64,000 nt of DNA from Fimbriimonadaceae bacterium (lineage in GTDB: Bacteria; Armatimonadota; Fimbriimonadia; Fimbriimonadales; Fimbriimonadaceae): contig JALHNM010000005.1 in the NCBI GenBank assembly GCA_022843485.1, forward strand, positions 178,496 through 242,495, written 5' to 3'. How positions within the stretch are numbered: position 1 is the stretch's first letter; every line of letters starts with the position of its first letter. The translations under genes and the position numbers were made by a program. A model generated the notes under the pieces. That model was not told the DNA's origin. It worked only from the letters and a program-made list of their open reading frames with translations, and searched no databases. Positions 36,101 through 44,323 of this stretch are shown piece by piece.

Positions 36101-37274
36101 CATACGTGAAGCTCCTCGAAGGCCCCGACCCGCCCCCGACCTCGGTGGCCGGATAAGCGATGACGGTAAGGTCCTTGTAGTCAGAGGTGTAAGTGAAGCT
36201 CCACCGCTCGCTCTCGTCGTTCGCTCCTGTCCCCCGGGCCACCCACGCGACGTGCCACTTCGCGGGCTCGAACTCGGTGGCCGCCTCGTGCATGACGTTC
36301 CCGAACCGGATCCAGCGCTGACCGTCTGCGTCCGTGACCTGGCGCACCAGGAGCGGGTTGTTCGGCTCGCGCTCGACCGTGATCGTGTTCCCCTTCCGGT
36401 CCCGGATCGACGTGAGCACCGCAGCGCCGCTGACCGTGGAGAACACGTAGGTGGTCTGGTTGTGCTGGGTCAGGCGCCATTCGACAGTCGTCCCATTGAC
36501 CACGACTTCCTCCAGGCGATCGAAGTACCCCGGTGTCGACGGCACCCAGACCGACCCGGGCTTGGTGTACGGCACGGCCAACCCGTTGCCGTAGTGCACC
36601 GTTGCCACGCCTCCCGGCCCCGTGGTAACGACCATGTTGTAGCTGTGAATCCAACCGGTGCCCCAGCCAAGGTTTGCCTCCGATCGGCTGCTATGCCGCA
36701 GTTCCAGGCCCATCGACAGTCTGCCCCGGCTACGCCAAGACGTGAGCGGCACCGAAGTCTGATAGTTGCCGTTCGCGGTGTTCGCTTCGCCTACAACCCC
36801 GTTCTTGCCTGATCCGCCGTTCTGGTTAGGGGCCCCGCCAGCCTCGACCTTGTTCTGGGTGAGGACGTACGCGGACTCACCCCCCATCACCGGACCGCCC
36901 TGGCCCACACCGCCCGACGTTGTGCCGCCCGCCGTAATCCCTCCGCCCGTGCCACCGGCGATGCCCTGCGAACCCCCATTGCCAGTGCCGGTCATCGCCG
37001 CGTACAGCCGGTCGAGCCGGGCCATGGCCTCCCTGTGGGCCGGGGAGAAGACCCGAAGCCTCTGGGTGTCCCGACCCGGGTTCTTGGGGGGGACGTAGGC
37101 GGGCGGGGGCGAAGTGTAGGCCGGGGCGAAGGAGCGCAACCCGTCTTGGGCGGCGTGCGTCACTGTCGTCGCCAGCGCGAAGGCACCGGCGAAGGCGGTC
37201 TGGAAACCGACGGCGAGGGCCCCCACGAGGAGACCGAACCGGACGAACGGGGCGAGCCTGGTGCGAATAGACAT
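33114..37274 (-). CDS. Secreted Rhs/YD-repeat protein with variable C-terminal toxin tip
   Basis: 1386 residues from ATG 37274, chosen for AAGGTG 6 bp before it (GTG 37283 also in frame). A hydrophobic N-terminus (FVRFGLLVGALAVGFQTAFA) serves as signal. A Gly/Thr-rich linker follows near residues 95-130. DUF6531-like and many YD repeats run from about 150 to 1150 (YDYDAEHLV, YGYDHMGRVVSVTNGNGY, YDAQGRLDTVTNPLAEV). The core ends DPDLGRFLSRDPIKDGPNWY and NDPVNRVDPNGL. The final 130 residues are a charged helical tip (ARKELADLYGQLRNAKSHRE). Such proteins encapsulate and release toxic tips. Immunity gene overlaps the stop. Confidence 0.88.
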   Translation of the reverse strand: MSIRTRLAPFVRFGLLVGALAVGFQTAFAGAFALATTVTHAAQDGLRSFAPAYTSPPPAYVPPKNPGRDTQRLRVFSPAHREAMARLDRLYAAMTGTGNGGSQGIAGGTGGGITAGGTTSGGVGQGGPVMGGESAYVLTQNKVEAGGAPNQNGGSGKNGVVGEANTANGNYQTSVPLTSWRSRGRLSMGLELRHSSRSEANLGWGTGWIHSYNMVVTTGPGGVATVHYGNGLAVPYTKPGSVWVPSTPGYFDRLEEVVVNGTTVEWRLTQHNQTTYVFSTVSGAAVLTSIRDRKGNTITVEREPNNPLLVRQVTDADGQRWIRFGNVMHEAATEFEPAKWHVAWVARGTGANDESERWSFTYTSDYKDLTVIAYPATEVGGGSGPSRSFTYDSRSNIVAHTDLRGAVWQFDYYSGDPSETPPGPGDAIRSATRPSAGEAVCGSGVGAWPCRQRTTFYYNVPPPGVVGTVQGRTWIQLPAHSVTNGVPQHHRILHQYNLAGAEPTTLYSVTDEASFTTYYDYDAEHLVSRVFDARGFDQWFQYDVNGNLLQYTDQRDRVWKWGYDLDDNDLLWSMTPEGEAATPDKRTEYTYYSDTHSDVRLRGLLEKVVDSTGRTLLQIETYDDFGQPEWVRDGLNRLTQYDLDGRGNLLSVTDPAGHQTVYTHTPFGRVETVTEPGAVATSVVYDRWDRPVSIVEGAATTSMVYDGEGNVTSRTCPRGFTTDFVYNLPGWLTDRLTPWNGTPPRFTQSYGYDHMGRVVSVTNGNGYTRTIQRAARGEVYRMFMPVGSGLGTETYRYLPTGELAEYVNGMGQRIEYRIGGDGRLAIVRFPDKADTVYTRNLDGEVTRMVDASGTTDFERDLEGRVTRMVSPVGELTYGYDATGARTTMTEVGYGTTTWAYDAQGRLDTVTNPLAEVTDHDYDTATGRLWRLVHGNGTREEYGYDGRGRVNAITLRQSAGGAVLRSQGYTFLADGRVHTHTVDGVVTTYGYDGEGQLLTESRPGYSGSYTYDGNFNRLTRTVNGVTDTYHYAASQLDPHGDRLLKVTRLGSVDRVFEYDGAGRTLRELAGAGGSVVRSFAWDSEGRLTSATGAWGTRSYAYNGAGARVRETGGAAQRDFFRAGASVLAPVLRDGTGAGSFRYTPGLSVRAHGAPSSRFAHTGLKTTDSQTDGSAGLASTLTYDAFGSLTGSTGSWQGNYGYAGGFGYHADPTGLKQVGHRYYDPDLGRFLSRDPIKDGPNWYAYCLNDPVNRVDPNGLQFMQFLRFGAPMFGKGNLFWFRGIRFDRNGAGGSKTYREFVKHWRNNREARKELADLYGQLRNAKSHRERVQLRERIGRLERDIRGHEKEMDEKWGSGWRDHNDWGDVEPPMPSIGPPAWWEVEGTTIG

Positions 37275-37300
37275 AAGTGTCACCTTACATGGCCACCCGT

Positions 37301-37329
37301 ATGATAGCGAGGAGATCGGCTTCCGACAA
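37301..37329 (-). promoter_or_regulatory. Sigma70-like promoter of the Rhs operon
   Basis: Minus strand: TTGTCG (37324-37329), 17-bp spacer, TATCAT (37301-37306), 27 bp from the ATG. It is among the best-matching promoters in the window. Confidence 0.65.
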
Positions 37330-37507
37330 GGGCGATAGGACTAAAGGGTAAAGATTCCCCCGGCCCCACTCTCCGGTGAAGTGCCCGACTCCCTCGCTCC
37401 TCTGCCAGCTGCCCAGGCCACCCTCGGCCCTCAGCCACTTCGTGGCAGGCCCGTCCAGGGCATGCTCCCCTGGGGCGTCCCGCCGAAGGGCGCGGGCTTC
37501 TGCGGGA

Positions 37508-37916
37508 TCAGGCCACTTCGACGACCCCGTGGACGGCGAAGCCGGCGGCTTCGCCTGTGGCGGGGGCGACGAAGCGGGTCGCGCAGGCCCATACCCCTGG
37601 CTCGACCGGCAGCACCACCCGTAGCGAGCCCGTCTCGAAGCGCACGAACCGGGCCGATTTGTACTGCGGTCCCGGGGCGCGGCGCGGGTTCGCCAGACGC
37701 TGCAACAGCAGCTTGGTGTCCGAGCCGTCCGCGTTCGGCCACCCCGCCTCGAAGGCGACCCCGCCCGGCACCGCCGCCACCGTCACCTCGACCGAGTCCC
37801 CGCCGTAGACCCGGGCCGGCGGGGTCAGCGGCGGGTCCGCCCCCGGGTTGATCTGGAGGAACCTCGCGGTCAGGGCCACGAAGGCGTTCTTGACCGTCTG
37901 GGAATAGCTGACCCCG
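37508..37916 (-). pseudogene. 5'-truncated member of the unknown paralogous family
   Basis: About 135 codons ending at 37508 match the C-terminal two thirds of the family: KNAFVALTARFLQINPGADP, GGVAFEAGWPNADGSDTKLL, FVRFETGSLRVVLPVEPGVW. Homology ends exactly where copy 4 of the dispersed element begins, and the N-terminal helical domain and start are missing. It lies directly downstream of the intact family member in the same direction, so it is probably a decayed tandem duplicate. Confidence 0.7.
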
Positions 37917-38011
37917 GCGGGTGGCATCGTTATGGCCCGTCGCTGTCCGTAGGCCACGGCCAGCCTAGGCCTCAGGGCCATAGCCATGGGCGCTAGCCCC
38001 TTCGCGGCACC
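37917..38011 (+). repeat. Dispersed ~90-bp hairpin element, copy 4
   Basis: Near-consensus copy (GTTATGGCCCGTCG, GGCCAGCCTAGGCC, CAGGGCCATAGCCATGGGCG) between the intact family gene and its truncated neighbour. The 60 bp after it are also shared with copy 2. Confidence 0.8.
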
Positions 38012-38070
38012 GACGGCTTGTTCCGCGCTGTAGTCTCCCGTCCGAAGACCCGTCAAGGGAGCGAGCCCCC

Positions 38071-38736
38071 CTACCCCCCGACCTCCAGGACCCCCAGCAC
38101 CGTCAGCCCCCTCATCTGGCCGGTCGTGGCCAGCACCGGGCGGGTGGCGAGGGCGTAGACCCCCGGCTCCAGGGGCAGGAAGGCCGAGAGGCCACCGGGC
38201 ACGAACCGGGCGAAGGCGGCGGAGGTGTAGCGGTCGGTCGGCGAGCGGCGGGCGTTGGCCAGCCGTTGCACCAGCAGCTCGGTCACCGACCCCGACCCGT
38301 TCGGGCGGTCGGCGGTGAAGAGCACGCCGCCCGGCGCGGCCGCCGCAGTCAGCCGCACCCCGTCGCCGGCGTAGTCGCTCGTCGGCGGCAGGGTCGGCAC
38401 CGGGGCCTCGGGGTCGACCTGGAGCACCTTCACCCCCAGCCCAACGAACGCGTTCTTCGCGCTCGGCGAGTAGACCTTGGCCGTCACCGGGTCGCGCCGC
38501 CGCTGGGTCGCCGCCCAAGCCCGCCAAGCCTGGACCTCCGCCAGCGAGAGCCCCCGCCACACCTCCGTCACCGCCTTGAGGCGCTCGCTCGAAGCCCGCA
38601 TCCCCGGGGCCACCGGGTAGCGGTACCGAGGCATCCGCCGCACAGAGAGCCCCGCCAGCGTGCGCAACAGGACTTGGTCGTCCCCGATTCGACCCGCCAA
38701 ATCTTGAAGGGCCATCCCTAAACGTGCTCGTGCCAT
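38071..38736 (-). CDS. Unknown protein with helical N-domain and beta-sandwich C-domain (paralogous family)
   Basis: 221 residues from ATG 38736, which is preceded by AGGAAGA (longer upstream starts lack this). The N-terminal half is helical: ERLKAVTEVWRGLSLAEVQA followed by WAATQRRRDPVTAKVYSP. The R-x-R-F/V-W-x-x-L-x-x-x-x-x-x-W pattern resembles segments in phage-like structural proteins. The C-terminal half is beta-rich (VLFTADRPNGSGSVTELLVQ; FVPGGLSAFLPLEPGVYALA), fibronectin-like. No signal peptide or catalytic motif. A related intact gene lies at 51776-52480 and three fragments elsewhere. The upstream region carries an array of 11-bp repeats. Confidence 0.65.
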   Translation of the reverse strand: MARARLGMALQDLAGRIGDDQVLLRTLAGLSVRRMPRYRYPVAPGMRASSERLKAVTEVWRGLSLAEVQAWRAWAATQRRRDPVTAKVYSPSAKNAFVGLGVKVLQVDPEAPVPTLPPTSDYAGDGVRLTAAAAPGGVLFTADRPNGSGSVTELLVQRLANARRSPTDRYTSAAFARFVPGGLSAFLPLEPGVYALATRPVLATTGQMRGLTVLGVLEVGG

Positions 38737-38815
38737 TTCGTCTTCCTGCGAGCGACCCCGCGCCGCTCCCTCCCAATGATCGGCACCACGAAAGCCCTTC
38801 CAGAGGGCATTTTTG

Positions 38816-38906
38816 CGCCTCATCCCCGCCTCATCCCTGCCTCACCCGTGCTTCAAACCCGGGTATGAAGCACGTTTGAAGCACAGATGAGGCACAGATG
38901 AAGCAC
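38816..38906. repeat. Inverted array of eight 11-bp-spaced TGARGCA repeats
   Basis: Four copies on the plus strand (TGAAGCAC or TGAGGCAC at 38866, 38877, 38888, 38899) and four on the minus strand (ending 38855, 38844, 38833, 38822), every one exactly 11 bp from the next. The two arms meet at AACCCGGGTA (38856-38865). It is upstream of the minus-strand gene 38071-38736 and 360 bp before the cas promoter. The stretch 38907-39268 has no other feature I can identify. Confidence 0.9.
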
Positions 38907-39268
38907 GAACACCCCGAGCGGGGCCGCCGCGGGCACTTGAAGACTCTGGATCTGCTTTCCGGCAACTCGATCTATCAGGATTTATGGAAACAGATGGCTC
39001 GGCCAACCTGACCCGGAGGAGGGACGGCCGAACGATCCCTGCCGAACCGGCCACCGTCTTCTGTCGGACAGGCCAGCCTCGACAATGTGCCGCCGATTCG
39101 AAGGGCACGCCAGGGTTGAGAGTCAATCGATTGAGATTTTGCCCCGCCTATGGCAGACTATCAGCCAGAAGTTCCGAGCTCTGGCACGCCCCAGGGGCCT
39201 CTGAGGCTCGCCGAACCCGTCGGTTGCCTGCAAGCCCAGCAGTTGTGAACAAGTCAGGACACAGACAC

Positions 39269-39297
39269 TTGACGCAGGAGAGTAAGGTGTGTATACT
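39269..39297 (+). promoter_or_regulatory. Sigma70-like promoter of the cas operon
   Basis: TTGACG (39269-39274), 17-bp spacer, TATACT (39292-39297). The inverted pair GGAGA (39277-39281) and TCTCC (39298-39302) brackets the spacer and -10, a possible operator. The first gene of the operon begins 110 bp downstream. Confidence 0.75.
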
Positions 39298-39407
39298 TCT
39301 CCCGAGTCTCCTGCGAAGAGGAATGTCAAGGCTCAGACGACGGGGCGACGCGCCCGCCCGCCGAGAGCCCAAGACCCAACGAACGGGCTGAAGGAGGCGA
39401 GCTGAGG

Positions 39408-39680
39408 GTGGCACGAATGGGAGACGTGAGGGAGCAAGGGGGCAACGAAGCGCCCGTTCGGCCGGACGCTTGGCGGGCTTTGTGGGCGAAGAGCAACCCG
39501 TTCCATCCGCTTTGGGCGTGTCTGCCTGCCTGGGTGACCGAGTGCTGCGAGCGGATCAGCGCCCGACGGAAGAGGGGTTTGACTCTGGAACCAGTTGCAT
39601 TAATGTTAACGCTATGCGTGGTCACGGAGACTGGAGCCCGCCCGGACCTGAGCGGCGAACACTGCCAGGTGCTTCCATGA
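39408..39680 (+). CDS. Uncharacterised 90-aa protein leading the cas operon
   Basis: Start GTG 39408 lies 9 bp after a strong AAGGAGG (ATG 39417 is the alternative). The stop overlaps the cas3 ATG (ATGA), as with the other cas junctions. The 90 residues are basic to neutral with clustered Trp and Cys: WRALWAKSNPFHPLWACLPA followed by WVTECCERISARRKRG. The ALWAKS...FHPL stretch resembles the first residues of Cas3 (LLWAKTDRERRWHPL). It may be a relic of an earlier cas3 5' end, a leader peptide or a real accessory protein. Not a family I recognise. Confidence 0.5.
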   Translation: MARMGDVREQGGNEAPVRPDAWRALWAKSNPFHPLWACLPAWVTECCERISARRKRGLTLEPVALMLTLCVVTETGARPDLSGEHCQVLP

Positions 39681-42268
39681 CGACGGTCAAACCCACCTTC
39701 CCGCTCCTGTGGGCAAAAACTGATAGGGAGCGACGATGGCACCCACTCCCAAACCACCTCCTAGATGTAGCAGCTTGCGCCAAAGCGTTACTCGAGGTCG
39801 TTCCGTGTTGTCTGTCGGGCGTCGACCCGAGGTTGCTTGTCTTCCTTGCTGCCACACACGACGTGGGCAAGGCCAATCGGTTCTTTCAGCGCAAGGATCG
39901 CCGGCAGGCTCTGAGGCTAGAGAAACTCGGATTCCACCTGGGCGAACTTGAGGAGCAAGTGCGCCATGGCCAGGCGACCGGTGCGTTCCTCGCTCCGTGG
40001 CTCCGGGATCGATGGAGTTGGCCCAACTTTGAGGCAGAATGCGTCGCCAAGGCTGTTGGTGGTCACCACGGAACATTCTTCAGCGATTGCTCGACATTCA
40101 CACTCGAAGTTCATCATGAACCTTGGCGAACCACTGGCGCGCAACTCCTTGACGAGGTCGCGAGAATCCTCAGTGTGAACGAGGCAATCTCGGTGCCGCG
40201 CCCACTTAATCCGTTCCTTGGATGGCTGGCCGGCTTCGTAAGTGTTGCTGACTGGCTAGGTTCTCACGAGCGGATGACGGTATGGGATGAAGGCAAACTT
40301 GATCTTGAGCAGTACTACAACGAAGCCCGCGAGCGCGCGAGGGAGCTTATGTGCGACCTCGGATGGGGTAAGCCTATGCCCACGACTGCACTCACGGTGA
40401 AGGACTTGCTGCCCGAGCCAGCGACGCCAAAGCCTCTCCAGACCTTGGCTGCCGAGATCGCAAATGACTTCACGCTTGCAGTCGTGGAGGCCCCCACCGG
40501 CGAAGGCAAAACAGAGGCCGCTTTCGCCCTAGCCGAACCGGCTCGGAGCCGAGGGACGGGTATCTACTTCGCCCTACCAACGATGGCGACCGCGAATGGC
40601 CTGCACGGGAGGGTCGAGACCTACCTTAGGAGAGCAACTGGTATCGAAGACCTGGAAGCACGACTGCTGCACTCCAAGGCATGGTTGTTTCGAGACGCGA
40701 TGGAGACCGCCCGCGACCCAGACAGTGAGGGCGAGGAACAGGAGGCGCAGGCACAGAACTGGTTCGCCGGTTCCAAGAGGGGGCTCTTGACGCCCTACGG
40801 CGTGGGGACGATCGATCAGGCACTGATAGCGTCTCTGCGTGCGAAGCACGGTTTCGTCCGGTTATTCGCACTGGCCGGGAAGGTGGTCGTCATTGATGAG
40901 GTGCATGCTTATGACGTGTACATGGGAGACTTGCTGGAAGTCCTCTTAGGGTGGCTCAAGGCGCTCGGCTGCAAGGTCGTCATGCTGTCGGCCACGCTCC
41001 CGAAGGCGCGGCGTACAGCCTTGCTACAGGCGTGGGGCTTCGAAGGCGAACAGCAGAAAGCGAAGTACCCCTGCATCACTTGGGTGAAGGCCGATGGTCA
41101 CGCGAAGGGTCGAACTTTCAAGGTGTCGCCCCGCAAGCCGCTTAACATGACCCCGATGGCCGTCGAGGACCGTCCAGTTCACCAGGCGGGAGCGGAGGTG
41201 ATCCTGGAGCGGGTGCGAGAGGGCGGTGGACTTGGCGCCCTCATCCTCAACACCGTGCGAGACGCCCAGGCGGCTCATGACTACTTGTCCCGTCTGGAAC
41301 TGGGGGAGGTCGAGCTAGACCTCTTCCACGCCCGGTTCACCGCCCATGACCGCGACCGTATTGAGAAGCAGGTTCTTAAGGATTATGGCAAGGAAGGGCC
41401 TCGCGGTAGCCCGAGGATCCTTGTCGCGACTCAAGTCGTCGAGCAGAGTCTAGACCTTGACTTCGACCACATGGTCACCGCACTTGCACCCATTGACCTG
41501 CTGATCCAGCGCGCTGGCCGGCTTCACCGCCACTCTCGCGGGGCCGACGGCCAACTGCGAAATGAAGGAGCCGACGTCCGTTCCGACCCAGAGCTTCTCG
41601 TCCTCGTCCCCGATGCAACAGAGGGGGACGCGCCCGACATGGATGATCCGGTCTACAGCCGAGCAGTCCTTCTTCGAACCGCTCACCTGCTAAGGCGCCC
41701 CTTCGTGATTCGGGAGCCGGCCCAAGTCTCCACGGCCATTGAGGAAGTCTATTCTGAAGAGGGTCGTGCCGCCGTCACGGCCGATTGGATGTCCAGGCTT
41801 AACGAACTGGAGGCGAAGGCCGCGACAAAAGGCGCTCGTCAGCACCGAGAAGCAGACCGGGCGACCATTGGTCGAGTTGACGATCCTGACAACCTCATCG
41901 TGGAGGCCTTCCTCGACCTTGACGAGAACGACGAGCGGGCCAACTCCCGGCTCAGTGCGCGGACTCGACTCGAAGATCGGCCGTCGGTGACCGTCGCCTT
42001 GCTTCATGATGCGAAGACAACCGTTCACGGCGATTCGGTGAGGGACTTGCGCGCCGGCCTGTTTGCCTGCGTCAGCTGTTCGCCGCCGTACCCGCTCTGG
42101 GAGTCGTTAATGCAGATCGAGCCGCTCCCTGAGTGGCACCGGAAAGGGTCGCTCGCCCATGCGCGCCCGCTGGTGCTAGCCGATGGCCGAGCCAAGATCG
42201 GAGACTACGATCTGTTCTATGACTCCCAACAGGGATTGGACTGGAGGAAGATGAATGCCGAGCTTTAG
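39677..42268 (+). CDS. cas3: Cas3 nuclease-helicase (type I-E)
   Basis: 863 residues from ATG 39677 (AGGTG six bases before). Cas3 is recruited by Cascade and degrades target DNA. The N-terminal HD nuclease has His22 (WHPL), His61-Asp62 (THDVGKA) and VGGHHGTFF. The superfamily 2 helicase has Walker A APTGEGKTEAAF near residue 270, DEVH at 407-410, SATLP and a C-terminal QRAGRLHRH motif. All catalytic motifs look intact. The start overlaps the 90-aa ORF and the end overlaps cse1 by 14 bp. Base composition is less G+C-rich at third positions than in cas1-cas2. Confidence 0.95.
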   Translation: MTTVKPTFPLLWAKTDRERRWHPLPNHLLDVAACAKALLEVVPCCLSGVDPRLLVFLAATHDVGKANRFFQRKDRRQALRLEKLGFHLGELEEQVRHGQATGAFLAPWLRDRWSWPNFEAECVAKAVGGHHGTFFSDCSTFTLEVHHEPWRTTGAQLLDEVARILSVNEAISVPRPLNPFLGWLAGFVSVADWLGSHERMTVWDEGKLDLEQYYNEARERARELMCDLGWGKPMPTTALTVKDLLPEPATPKPLQTLAAEIANDFTLAVVEAPTGEGKTEAAFALAEPARSRGTGIYFALPTMATANGLHGRVETYLRRATGIEDLEARLLHSKAWLFRDAMETARDPDSEGEEQEAQAQNWFAGSKRGLLTPYGVGTIDQALIASLRAKHGFVRLFALAGKVVVIDEVHAYDVYMGDLLEVLLGWLKALGCKVVMLSATLPKARRTALLQAWGFEGEQQKAKYPCITWVKADGHAKGRTFKVSPRKPLNMTPMAVEDRPVHQAGAEVILERVREGGGLGALILNTVRDAQAAHDYLSRLELGEVELDLFHARFTAHDRDRIEKQVLKDYGKEGPRGSPRILVATQVVEQSLDLDFDHMVTALAPIDLLIQRAGRLHRHSRGADGQLRNEGADVRSDPELLVLVPDATEGDAPDMDDPVYSRAVLLRTAHLLRRPFVIREPAQVSTAIEEVYSEEGRAAVTADWMSRLNELEAKAATKGARQHREADRATIGRVDDPDNLIVEAFLDLDENDERANSRLSARTRLEDRPSVTVALLHDAKTTVHGDSVRDLRAGLFACVSCSPPYPLWESLMQIEPLPEWHRKGSLAHARPLVLADGRAKIGDYDLFYDSQQGLDWRKMNAEL

Positions 42269-43724
42269 ACTTGATAAGGAACCCTGGATCCCGGTAGTGC
42301 GGCGGGACGGACGCGCAGAACTAGTGACTCTCCGTCGAGTGTTTTCCGATGCAACAGCCATTGCACGGATCGGCGGATCACCGCTCGAAGTAACGGGAAT
42401 CATGCGTCTACTCCAGGCAATAGTGCAAATCAGCTGCCCTGCCGGAAGCTTGGACGCGTGGCATCGAACGTGGACCGATCGGACGAGCGCTCTTGACCGC
42501 GCTGCCGCTTACGTCGGCGACAACGTGGAATTCTGGGATCTTTACTCGAGCGATAAGCCATTCTTGCAGTGCAGCGAGTTAGGAGATCAAGAGGGATCAC
42601 CACTAGATCCAGATTTCCTCGACCGCTCCAAAAGTGGGCGAGATCCTCATATCGATCACAGTGCTTACTACGAGTCACTCCACTTGCCTTCTGATCAAGC
42701 GGCGCGTGCCATTCTTGCCCTCAATTTGTTTTGCGTGGGCGGGATGGGTACTCCAAATCCACTGATTCCTCGGCGTGGCAAAGACCTCGACAAGTTCTCT
42801 TCCGACTCGATCGCTGCTCAAAGCTGTGTTTGTTTCGTAGAGGGAACATCTCTATCCGAAACGCTGGTGCTCAATCTGATCGCTGGCGCTCAGCTAGGCA
42901 CCCCTGGGTGGCTCCAAGAGACCGCCCGCACACGGGATCGGCTTCCTTCCTCCGGCTTGGCCGACAACTACACGCGGCCGCAACGAACCGTACTGCTGTT
43001 CCCATCAGACGATGGCCGTAAATGCACTTCGGCATTCATTACAAGTGGTGCACCTTTCGATTCTGGCGATTCGGAAGAGGATCCGATGATCCCTCAAGCG
43101 AAGGGCACAAAGGGCTACTATGCGTTTCAGCTTGACTCCGGGGTCGCCTTGTGGCGTTCTGCCAACGTCCTCCTCGCGAATGAAGAGAAACCACTCAGAA
43201 TCATAGACCAAATCGGCAGAATATCCCGCCGCTATGATATCGATCTATCAGAGGTGACCCTGCGGCTCATTGGGATACGTGGCAAAAGGGGCAAAGCAAA
43301 GCACTACTTCTGGAGAGACGAGTCTCTGTCTTTCGGCCAGTCACTCCTTCGAGACCAGGAACGAGCCGCGGATTTGCGCAGAGCGATTACCAATGCGCAA
43401 GACGAAGCTTCACGCACCCGAAACCGCATCGATTCCTTCGCTGCCCGCTATCTGCAGAATGGCGCGGAAGCAAAGCCCGACAAAGCTGACGTCGGAAGAC
43501 TCGCAGATGAGCTCTCCCCCGACTTACAAGACTATTGGTCAATGCTCGCACCAATGGGCGAGCGCATTGCCTGCGATGACTTTGACGAGGCCCGCTGGGT
43601 TGAGCTGCTGAAGACAGCCTCCGATACAGCGTTCCGCAGGGCCATTGACCGACTCCCTCCGGACGCGAGACGCTTCCGCGCCGAATACTCCCGCACTCAG
43701 ACCAAGGAGAAAGCCACCGTATGA
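42255..43724 (+). CDS. casA: Cascade large subunit Cse1 (Cas8e)
   Basis: 489 residues. Cse1 recognises the PAM and positions the target duplex in type I-E Cascade. The N-terminus PSFRLDKEPWIPVVRRDGRA and the segment FWDLYSSDKPFLQCSEL are family hallmarks. GTPNPLIPRRGKDLDKFS lies where the L1-type loop is expected. The C-terminus is the usual four-helix bundle. Codon use is clearly more A/T-rich than in neighbouring host genes, suggesting a transferred module. Overlaps cas3 and cse2 (ATGA). Confidence 0.92.
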   Translation: MPSFRLDKEPWIPVVRRDGRAELVTLRRVFSDATAIARIGGSPLEVTGIMRLLQAIVQISCPAGSLDAWHRTWTDRTSALDRAAAYVGDNVEFWDLYSSDKPFLQCSELGDQEGSPLDPDFLDRSKSGRDPHIDHSAYYESLHLPSDQAARAILALNLFCVGGMGTPNPLIPRRGKDLDKFSSDSIAAQSCVCFVEGTSLSETLVLNLIAGAQLGTPGWLQETARTRDRLPSSGLADNYTRPQRTVLLFPSDDGRKCTSAFITSGAPFDSGDSEEDPMIPQAKGTKGYYAFQLDSGVALWRSANVLLANEEKPLRIIDQIGRISRRYDIDLSEVTLRLIGIRGKRGKAKHYFWRDESLSFGQSLLRDQERAADLRRAITNAQDEASRTRNRIDSFAARYLQNGAEAKPDKADVGRLADELSPDLQDYWSMLAPMGERIACDDFDEARWVELLKTASDTAFRRAIDRLPPDARRFRAEYSRTQTKEKATV

Positions 43725-44323
43725 CCGAGACACCGACCCAACCAGACAAGAAGCACGAGGTTCCCCTCGTCAAGATGCTGCTGGCCCTTAACGAGAGGCA
43801 GGATCGCGGCGCGCTTGCCGCACTCCGCACCGGCCTTGGCAAGCCGCCCGGCACCGCCGCCCGCATGTTCCCGATCGTCGCGCCGTTTCTGCACTCGAAC
43901 GACGGGCCGAGCACGCAGGCGGCGTTCCTCACCGCTGCCCTCTTCGCCAGCCATCCTGAGCACGCCGAGATCGGCAACCTGGGAGCTTCCCTTTGGCGAG
44001 CCACGAAGCGGGAGGCGAACCCTAACGGTAAGCACGGCGAGGCGGGGGTCGAAGCCCGCTTTGCTGCCGCACTCGATGCCGATCCGGAAGACCTGCCCCG
44101 CCACCTTGCAGGTCTGGTGTCGCTTTGTAAAAGTGCGAGCGCGCCGATCGACTGGCACCAGTTTCACGGCGATGTGGCGAGGTTGCTCAGCGACTGGACC
44201 CGGAACAAGGACGCCAACAAGCTGGTCCGTGACGAGGTGAAGAGAGATTGGGCCATCGCGTATTGGCGCGGGTTCAAAAGGGACAATACCTCCCATAACG
44301 GGGAGGAGGACACTCAACCATGA
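43721..44323 (+). CDS. casB: Cascade small subunit Cse2
   Basis: 200 residues, all helical as expected. Two Cse2 copies line the belly of Cascade and stabilise the R-loop. Typical segments are GALAALRTGLGKPPGTAARM near residue 30, FPIVAPFLHSND, and the C-terminal DWHQFHGDVARLLSDWTR. The start overlaps cse1 and the end overlaps cas7 by 4 bp each. No domain missing. Confidence 0.92.
   Translation: MTETPTQPDKKHEVPLVKMLLALNERQDRGALAALRTGLGKPPGTAARMFPIVAPFLHSNDGPSTQAAFLTAALFASHPEHAEIGNLGASLWRATKREANPNGKHGEAGVEARFAAALDADPEDLPRHLAGLVSLCKSASAPIDWHQFHGDVARLLSDWTRNKDANKLVRDEVKRDWAIAYWRGFKRDNTSHNGEEDTQP

Noticed and set aside
37508..38776. 422-codon minus-strand ORF spanning the family gene and its truncated neighbour
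   Set aside because: Its first two thirds are an out-of-frame shadow of the intact family gene; only the last third is in the frame of the truncated copy. Joining them would be a false fusion.
38816..38906. The 11-bp array as a plasmid-type origin (iterons)
   Set aside because: No replication initiator gene or A/T-rich unwinding region is next to it, and the array is inverted rather than all direct.
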